Assembly: GCF_900108175.1 (NCBI RefSeq)
Contig: NZ_FNVO01000009.1
Span: 38,744 to 102,743, forward strand
Source: Thermomonospora echinospora
Lineage (GTDB): Bacteria; Actinomycetota; Actinomycetes; Streptosporangiales; Streptosporangiaceae
DNA length: 64,000 nucleotides
Reading direction: 5' to 3'
Below are positions 59,499 to 64,000 of this stretch, piece after piece (the stretch's first letter is position 1; each line of letters starts with the position of its first letter). The notes below the pieces were generated by a model, which saw only the letters and a list, made by a program, of their open reading frames with translations, had not been told where the DNA came from and made no database searches. The position numbers and the translations under genes are program-made.

Positions 59499-59911
59499 CG
59501 ACCGCTCACCTTCTTCTCTCCCGTACGGCTGCGGCGTGGATCCGGGCCCCCGGGGTCCCGGCTCGGTCTCCGGAACGGCCCGCGGACGAGGAACGGCCGG
59601 AACGGTCACCGGACGGCCCCGGGAAACAGGTGCGCCACGGGATCTCGGCCGGACCGTCAGGGACATGCGCCCGAAACCGGTCCAGGCGTCCTCCCGGGCG
59701 GCACCCGAGCCTGGCACAGCCCCTTTGCCGCAACCAGGAACTTGACTCGGTATCGGCCGATGCTTGACCATCTGTTGGCGACGTCCGATCCGGCACACCG
59801 GCGCACCCTCCGGTCCAATTCGGTCACGCCTGCGGCCCGCGCCGGACCCGCCGCCCGGACGAACCCCCGGAAAGGGACACCGCCGCCGCCCCATGTCCCG
59901 TATCGCCGCCG
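59499..59911. other. Intergenic region upstream of the NodB-fold gene
   Basis: Apart from possible extra N-terminal codons of the NodB-fold gene, I see no gene. The conserved promoter block of the secreted-protein family begins at 59912. Confidence 0.5.
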
Positions 59912-59990
59912 TTCAAAGCAATGCGCGGGGAAAAAAGCAGCCGGAATCGGCAACCTACGTCGACAGTCCTGTGCACACGGTGTAGTCCTA
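59912..59990 (+). promoter_or_regulatory. Conserved promoter block 1 of the secreted-protein family
   Basis: Contains the upstream element GCAATGCGCGGGGAAAAAAG (59918-59937) and, 53 bp from its start, GTGCACACGGTGTAG (59971-59985). TCGACA (59960-59965) and TAGTCC (59983-59988) are 17 bp apart and form a plausible -35/-10 pair with the GTGCAC palindrome in the spacer. Confidence 0.65.
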
Positions 59991-60068
59991 GCCCCTGACC
60001 GGCGGGCCGCCTCAACCGGCAGGTCCGGAATCGGATCGGTATTCCGCAATCGGAAGAAGGAGATATCC

Positions 60069-60422
60069 GTGCTCAAGCGACTGGCGGCGGCGAGCGTCCT
60101 GACCGTGGCCGCGGGTGGCGTGCTGGTGAGTGCCGCGCCCGCCATGGCCGATACCCGCAGGAACCAAGACCCGCAGATCTACGACAACAGCAACAACGTC
60201 CTCGTGAACTGCCCCGACGGCAGCCGCAGCAACCCGCGCGGCAGCAGCTACCAGGGCAGCGGCGACGACTTCAGGAGTGAGTTCAGGGAGATGTTCCGGG
60301 GCATGGAGTTCCTGTTCCCGGCCGTCTTCGACGGCTCCGACGACTCCGACCGCGGCCGCGTCTCCAGGAGCGCGTCCAGCGGCTGCAAGCAGGTCAACTA
60401 CATCGTCAACCAGGACCGCTGA
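60069..60422 (+). CDS. Small secreted two-Cys protein, paralog 1
   Basis: A 117-residue exported protein. The signal peptide MLKRLAAASVLTVAAGGVLV ends at SAAPAMA. The mature part has DNSNNVLVNCPDGSR, a variable middle, and GCKQVNYIVNQDR at the end. It shares with two downstream paralogs the signal, the N-x-V-L-x-N-x-C segment and a second Cys near the C-terminus, probably joined by a disulfide. GTG 60069 follows GAAGAAGGAGATA. Family unknown; small exported proteins of this size in filamentous actinobacteria often coat spores or aerial hyphae. Confidence 0.75.
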   Translation: MLKRLAAASVLTVAAGGVLVSAAPAMADTRRNQDPQIYDNSNNVLVNCPDGSRSNPRGSSYQGSGDDFRSEFREMFRGMEFLFPAVFDGSDDSDRGRVSRSASSGCKQVNYIVNQDR

Positions 60423-60437
60423 CCGCGGTCCGCACGT

Positions 60438-60468
60438 GGAGGGGCCGGCGCCGGGCGCCGGCCCCTCC
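60438..60468 (+). terminator. Terminator of secreted-protein gene 1
   Basis: Perfect 14-bp arms GGAGGGGCCGGCGC (60438-60451) and GCGCCGGCCCCTCC (60455-60468) with a 3-nt loop, 15 nt after the stop. Confidence 0.85.
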
Positions 60469-60589
60469 GCAGGTCCGGGGCGGGCACGCCGTCCGGTCGA
60501 TCCGGTCGCACTTCTCCTTTCCAGCATCCGGAGAGTCGGACAAGCCCCGGAAAACACCCTGCCCGCCGTTTTGCACTTCACCGCCACCA

Positions 60590-60668
60590 TTCAAAGCAAT
60601 GCGCGGGGAAAAAAGCGCCCGAGTTCTCTGGCCGACATCGACAACCGGGTGCACACGGTGTAGGCATT
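60590..60668 (+). promoter_or_regulatory. Conserved promoter block 2 of the secreted-protein family
   Basis: An exact copy of the 27-bp upstream element (60590-60616) and of GTGCACACGGTGTAG (60649-60663), with the same 59-bp offset as in block 1. TCGACA (60638-60643) and TAGGCA (60661-60666) are again 17 bp apart. The sequence between conserved parts has diverged. Confidence 0.7.
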
Positions 60669-60738
60669 GACCCGTGACCGGCGGGCTGCGCATGCCGCAC
60701 GTCGAGATCGCCATTCAAAACACGAAAAAGGAGAAACC

Positions 60739-61344
60739 GTGCTCAAGCGACTGGCAACGGCCGGCATTCTGACCGCCGCCGTAGGTGGCATGCTGATGAG
60801 CGCCACGCCCGCGATGGCCGGCGACCGCGACCACGGCCGCAACAAGGGCCGCCACCACGGTCACAGCCACAGCCGCCACCACAACGGCAAGGTCCGCAAC
60901 CCCGGCCACCACCACAAGGCGCCGGCCCGCGGCAAGAAGAAGGCCCACGGCCGCCCCAACGACGGCTACAACCGTCCTGACGAGGGCTACGGCTACGGCC
61001 GCCCCGACGAGGGCTACGGCTCCAACCGTCCCGACGACCGCTACGGCTCCAACGAGCCCGGCTACGACAACGACGCTCTGTACGGCGACAGCGACGGTCT
61101 GTACGGCGACGACGACCTCTACGGCGACGACGACTACGGTTTCCGCCGTATCGGCGACCGGGACAAGTACAAGAACCACGACAACGTCCTGGTCAACAAG
61201 TGCGACATCCACCAGGGCAACGAGTACAGCCTCGTCGACCTGGACGTCATCAAGGACGTCGCGATCCTCGCCCTCGGCAGCGGCAACGACGTCTACAAGG
61301 CCGAGTGCGACCAGGCCAACGTCATCTACAACAAGAACCGCTGA
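60739..61344 (+). CDS. Small secreted two-Cys protein, paralog 2 with His- and Tyr/Asp-rich repeats
   Basis: A 201-residue member. Signal MLKRLATAGILTAAVGGMLM ends SATPAMA. The mature protein has an inserted His/Lys/Arg-rich region (about 28-75), then Gly/Tyr/Asp/Pro repeats (RPDEGYG, RPDDRYG, LYGDD units, about 77-140), then the family domain HDNVLVNKCDIHQGNEYSLV to KAECDQANVIYNKNR. The His stretch could bind metal and the acidic repeats suggest a wall- or matrix-associated structural protein. GTG 60739 follows AAAAAGGAGAAA. The second promoter block and a terminator enclose it. Confidence 0.8.
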   Translation: MLKRLATAGILTAAVGGMLMSATPAMAGDRDHGRNKGRHHGHSHSRHHNGKVRNPGHHHKAPARGKKKAHGRPNDGYNRPDEGYGYGRPDEGYGSNRPDDRYGSNEPGYDNDALYGDSDGLYGDDDLYGDDDYGFRRIGDRDKYKNHDNVLVNKCDIHQGNEYSLVDLDVIKDVAILALGSGNDVYKAECDQANVIYNKNR

Positions 61345-61359
61345 CCGCGGTCCGCACGT

Positions 61360-61390
61360 GGAGGGGCCGGCGCCTGGCGCCGGCCCCTCC
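61360..61390 (+). terminator. Terminator of secreted-protein gene 2
   Basis: Perfect 14-bp arms GGAGGGGCCGGCGC (61360-61373) and GCGCCGGCCCCTCC (61377-61390), loop CTG. The hairpin and the DNA before it (CTGACCGCGGTCCGCACGTG) are identical to those of gene 1, apart from the loop, showing recent duplication or conversion. Confidence 0.85.
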
Positions 61391-61707
61391 GGTCGTTCTC
61401 CCGGCGGTGCTCCACCGGAGAGCGGGGCCGGTGGAGGAGGCTCCGCCGGGGAGCGGGACCGGCACCGTCCGGTGTGCACGGCGGTGTGAGACCGCCGCCT
61501 CGCGCCCGGTACGACCCGGCCTCGCGCCGGGCACGACCCGGTGGCGGACGGGCCGGACCGGCGAAATTCCGAATTCGCATCTCACCGTACGGCGATCCGG
61601 CACGACAAAGGTCTATCGGACAAGCCGGGCGGCCCCACGAGCACATGCCCGCACAATTCATAATCCGGCCATCCACGACAATGAGAAAATTGCGCCGACC
61701 GGAGCAG
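61391..61707. other. Intergenic region before promoter block 3
   Basis: No gene is supported. The left part is GC-rich and the part after about 61560 becomes AT-richer, leading into the third promoter block. Confidence 0.5.
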
Positions 61708-61780
61708 GCAATACAACGGGAAAGAGTTCCCCGCATTCGCGGATGTCACTGGTTCCGCGGTGCACCCGGTGATATTCATT
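61708..61780 (+). promoter_or_regulatory. Diverged promoter block 3 of the secreted-protein family
   Basis: GCAATACAACGGGAAAGAG (61708-61726) and GTGCACCCGGTGATA (61760-61774) correspond to the two conserved parts of blocks 1 and 2, 52 bp apart instead of 53. The block is diverged but clearly recognisable. Confidence 0.5.
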
Positions 61781-61880
61781 GTTCTTGTGCCCCGGCGAGG
61801 GGCGCGGCGGCGCGTCGCCGCACGCCGACGTAAACGCCGGAGCCGGATCGGTATACCGCAATCGGAAGAAGGAGATCACA

Positions 61881-62165
61881 GTGCTGAAGCGACTGGCAGC
61901 GGCCGGCATTCTGTCCGTGGCCGCCGGTGGCGTCCTGATGAGCGCCACGCCCGCGATGGCGGGTGGCGACCACGACAAGGACATCTACAGCAACCACCAC
62001 AACGTCCTCGCCAACAAGTGCGACATCGACCAGGGCAACGAGCACAACGGCCTGCTCGGGTTGGACATCATCGAGGACGTCGCGCTGCTCGCCGTCAACA
62101 GCGCCAACGACATCTACAAGGCCGAGTGCGAGCAGTCGAACGCCATCCTGAACAAGAACCACTGA
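61881..62165 (+). CDS. Small secreted two-Cys protein, paralog 3
   Basis: A 94-residue minimal member: signal MLKRLAAAGILSVAAGGVLM ending SATPAMA, then NHHNVLANKCDIDQGNEHNG, LLGLDIIEDVALLAVNSAND and IYKAECEQSNAILNKNH. It consists only of the shared domain and so defines the family core: two Cys about 40 residues apart around a hydrophobic amphipathic segment. GTG 61881 follows GAAGAAGGAGAT; the 30 bases before the start are nearly identical to those of paralog 1. Confidence 0.8.
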   Translation: MLKRLAAAGILSVAAGGVLMSATPAMAGGDHDKDIYSNHHNVLANKCDIDQGNEHNGLLGLDIIEDVALLAVNSANDIYKAECEQSNAILNKNH

Positions 62166-62180
62166 CCCAGGGTTCGCACT

Positions 62181-62211
62181 GAGGGGGTCGGCGCCCGGCG
62201 CCGGCCCCCTC
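62181..62211 (+). terminator. Terminator of secreted-protein gene 3
   Basis: GAGGGGGTCGGCGCC (62181-62195) and GGCGCCGGCCCCCTC (62197-62211) pair over 15 bp with one G-T pair; the tip forms the loop. It is 15 nt after the stop, as in genes 1 and 2. Confidence 0.8.
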
Positions 62212-62277
62212 GTCGTGTCCGCCCACCGGAGGCCGGACACACCACTTCATTTCGGGACGCCGGATACTGGGATTGAC

Positions 62278-62291
62278 TACAGTTCCGGGCA
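62278..62291 (+). promoter_or_regulatory. -10 box of a probable leaderless transcript
   Basis: TACAGT (62278-62283) lies exactly 7 nt before the ATG at 62291, the spacing typical of leaderless actinobacterial mRNAs. No ribosome-binding site is present and no good -35 is seen. Confidence 0.5.
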
Positions 62292-62992
62292 TGACCGAAG
62301 CACAGGACGCCTGGGACACGCTGCTGGAGGCCGGCTTCCTCCACGCGCTGCGCGACGCGCACGAGGCCACCACCCGGATCGTCCTCGGGGCGCTGAGCCG
62401 GGCCGCCGGGTTCAAGGACCGCTCCTTCGGTTACACCTCCTTCGACGTGCTGGAGTCCCAGCTCGACCAGGCGTTCGGCATCGACCCGCCCCGCCGGGGC
62501 GCCGGCGGCCCGCTCGCCGGGCGGGTGGTGCGCGAGAACCTGAACGGATCGCCGGGCTGGCGGCTGGGGGCCTACCGCGTCCTGCTCAAGCGGCACGAGT
62601 TCGGCGCCGTCGACGCCATCCGCTGGGACCAGGACAGCCCCACCAAGCAGGCCGTCTCCCGGCAGGACTTCCCCGGCGACCCCCAGCTCACGTTGGACCT
62701 GGGCATCAGCGTCCGGCCCGCCGCCGCCCCCGTCACCCTGGTGCTGGCGCACAGCGCCACCGACGAGCCGATCGAGACCGAGTTGTTCATCGGCCGCCCG
62801 CGCTACAACGCCGACGCCGGCTCGCCCTGGTGGTGGCGCAGGCCGCTCACCGCCGAGACGCTCGGCCCCGACCCCCGCCGCATCGCCGAGCCGACCATGC
62901 CGCTGTGGAGCGACGACACCGACGGCGTTCCGCTGCGCCTGCGCGAGCCGGGCGCGGCCACAGACGGAACGGCGGCCGAAGCGGCACGGTGA
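62291..62992 (+). CDS. Unknown protein coupled to an XRE-ImmA/IrrE protease
   Basis: A 233-residue soluble protein, not recognised. The N-terminal 45 residues are helical (DAWDTLLEAGFLHALRDAHE), followed by GYTSFDVLESQLDQAFGID; the centre has beta-rich stretches (WRLGAYRVLLKRHEFGAVDA, LTLDLGISVRPAAAPVTLVL) and the end is a loop-rich acidic tail. Its stop overlaps the GTG of the protease gene (GTGA), which is the pairing expected when the protease cleaves or is inhibited by its neighbour. ATG 62291 is probably leaderless. Confidence 0.65.
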   Translation: MTEAQDAWDTLLEAGFLHALRDAHEATTRIVLGALSRAAGFKDRSFGYTSFDVLESQLDQAFGIDPPRRGAGGPLAGRVVRENLNGSPGWRLGAYRVLLKRHEFGAVDAIRWDQDSPTKQAVSRQDFPGDPQLTLDLGISVRPAAAPVTLVLAHSATDEPIETELFIGRPRYNADAGSPWWWRRPLTAETLGPDPRRIAEPTMPLWSDDTDGVPLRLREPGAATDGTAAEAAR

Positions 62993-64000
62993 GCGACCAC
63001 GAGGACGGGCGTCCGGGCGGACGTGCCGACCAGGCCCGGCTGCTGTTCGACAGCCAGCGGCTGACCCTGGCCCGCCGCCTGCGCGGCCTGCGCAAGAACC
63101 AGCTCGCCGAGGCCATCGGCACCACCCCCACCGCCATCGGCCAGTACGAGGCCGGGGTGCACCGGCCGTCGGCCATCACGCTGTCCCGGCTGGCCTTCGC
63201 GCTGGGCGTGCCGGTGGAGTTCTTCCACGCCGGGCACGGCAGGGCGGTGCTCGACTCGGCGCACGCCCACTTCCGGTCGCTGCGCTCGACCACGCAGATC
63301 GAACGCGACCAGGCGCTCGCCTACGGCCGGATCGCCGGTGACATCGTGGCCGCGCTGGAGGCGGTCGTGGAGTTCCCGCCCGTGGACGTTCCGGAGTATC
63401 CGGTGCATCCCGACGAGATGGCCGGGCCCGGTCCGGTGCGGGCGGCGCGGGCGGCGCGGGCGGCGCTGGCCGCCGCGCCCGGCCCGATCGCGCACGTGGT
63501 ACGGCTGCTGGAGTCCCGCGGCATCGTCGTCATCGTGCTGCCCCCCTCCACCGAACGGGTGGACGCCTTCAGCGTGAGCGCCCACCCCCGGCCGATGGTG
63601 ATGTTCAACCCGGCCAAGGGCGACTACTGGCGTAACCGCTTCGACGGGGCGCACGAGCTCGGGCACCTGGTGATGCACGCCGACGCCGAGCCCGGCAGCA
63701 AGGTCGTCGAGGACCAGGCCAACCGGTTCGCCGCCGAGTTCCTGATGCCGGAGGAGGACATCGCCGACGCCCTCCCCCGTACCGCCGACTGGACGCGGCT
63801 GGCCGCCCTCAAGGCCGAGTGGGGGGTGAGCATGGCCGCCCTGCTCTACCGGGCCCGCACCCTCAAGGTGATGAAGGAGGTCACCTACCGCAACGCCATG
63901 AGCACCCTGAGCGCCAGGGGCTGGCGCCGCCAGGAGCCGGGGCCGCCCCGCCCCCTGGAGACGCCGACCATGCTCGTCCGGGCGATGGAGGTCGCCGCGA
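62989..64000 (+). CDS. XRE-type regulator fused to ImmA/IrrE metalloprotease (3' partial)
   Basis: The frame runs from GTG 62989 off the window end (337 codons seen). Residues about 20-80 are an XRE helix-turn-helix (RLRGLRKNQLAEAIGTTPTA, IGQYEAGVHRPSAITLSRL). Residues about 160-290 are an ImmA/IrrE (COG2856) zinc protease domain with RFDGAHELGHLVMHAD, whose HELGH is the active site, and VEDQANRFAAEFLMPEEDI, which supplies the third ligand. Such fusions cleave repressors or antitoxins in phage, conjugative-element and stress-response systems. Confidence 0.9.
   Translation, partial: MSDHEDGRPGGRADQARLLFDSQRLTLARRLRGLRKNQLAEAIGTTPTAIGQYEAGVHRPSAITLSRLAFALGVPVEFFHAGHGRAVLDSAHAHFRSLRSTTQIERDQALAYGRIAGDIVAALEAVVEFPPVDVPEYPVHPDEMAGPGPVRAARAARAALAAAPGPIAHVVRLLESRGIVVIVLPPSTERVDAFSVSAHPRPMVMFNPAKGDYWRNRFDGAHELGHLVMHADAEPGSKVVEDQANRFAAEFLMPEEDIADALPRTADWTRLAALKAEWGVSMAALLYRARTLKVMKEVTYRNAMSTLSARGWRRQEPGPPRPLETPTMLVRAMEVAA

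Noticed and set aside
59912..61780. Rodlin or chaplin genes
   Set aside because: The signal peptide and size are similar, but the mature sequences lack the chaplin domain and rodlin repeats that I would recognise.
1..64000. tRNA, rRNA, insertion sequences, prophage or attachment sites
   Set aside because: None was recognised on either strand; no transposase or integrase motifs and no tRNA-like cloverleaf were noticed, though small RNAs cannot be excluded without computation.

Overview
The window is chromosomal DNA of a very GC-rich filamentous actinobacterium. The evidence is third-position G/C bias throughout, many GTG and TTG starts, 1-4 bp start/stop overlaps, DUF574-type methyltransferases and MocR- and XRE-type regulators. 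Gene content suggests Streptosporangiales (Thermomonosporaceae/Actinomadura-like), but this is an inference, since no rRNA or tRNA gene is present. I see no CRISPR array, insertion sequence or prophage.

Layout: (1) 2-2659 is the tail of a steroid-catabolism operon (ipdA-ipdB-ipdC). (2) 2750-5867 holds small genes, a secreted beta-lactamase-fold protein and a lower-GC two-gene islet. (3) 6145-13399, minus strand, is a complete Mrp cation/proton antiporter operon (mrpA with fused mrpB, then C, D, E, F, G) ending in an AI-2E/UPF0118 transporter. (4) 13977-16799 holds an XRE-TPR regulator and small unknown genes. (5) 16895-20479 encodes a very large membrane Ser/Thr kinase with a WD40 propeller. 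(6) 20705-26260 is a glycosyltransferase cluster enclosing a tandemly duplicated two-gene module of unknown function. (7) 26425-30459 is an ABC exporter with its ArsR-type regulator. (8) 30672-35000 is an acyl-CoA operon (family III CoA transferase, FAS1-type dehydratase, acyl-CoA dehydrogenase) with a divergent GntR/FCD regulator. (9) 35294-40869 holds a MocR/LysE divergent pair, a YcxB protein, a flavin oxidoreductase and an MBL hydrolase. (10) 40932-46600 is a MacAB-like export locus with two divergent adaptors. (11) 46738-48684 is a Tat-exported PhoX phosphatase behind a possible PHO box. (12) 48916-51033 is a NarL-type two-component system next to the remnant of a deleted ABC-2 transporter. 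(13) 51345-55000 holds paired CNNM/CBS transporters and a BlaI-M56 pair. (14) 55280-59498 holds a methyltransferase, a STAS protein, a glycosyltransferase and a NodB-fold protein with degraded metal ligands. (15) 59912-62211 is a family of three small secreted proteins, each with the same promoter block and terminator hairpin. (16) 62291-64000 is a small gene coupled to an XRE-ImmA/IrrE protease that runs off the end.

Several regulator/target pairs are physically linked and have visible operator-like DNA between them: GntR with its acyl-CoA operon, MocR with LysE, the two adaptor genes, the ArsR-type gene, and PhoX. Four tandem duplications lie at or next to gene 3' ends, three of them copying a stop codon. 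The items I consider most likely to be new biology are the duplicated module inside the glycosyltransferase cluster, the kinase carrying an nSTAND1-like tail and an outward propeller, and the three-paralog secreted family with its conserved cis block.
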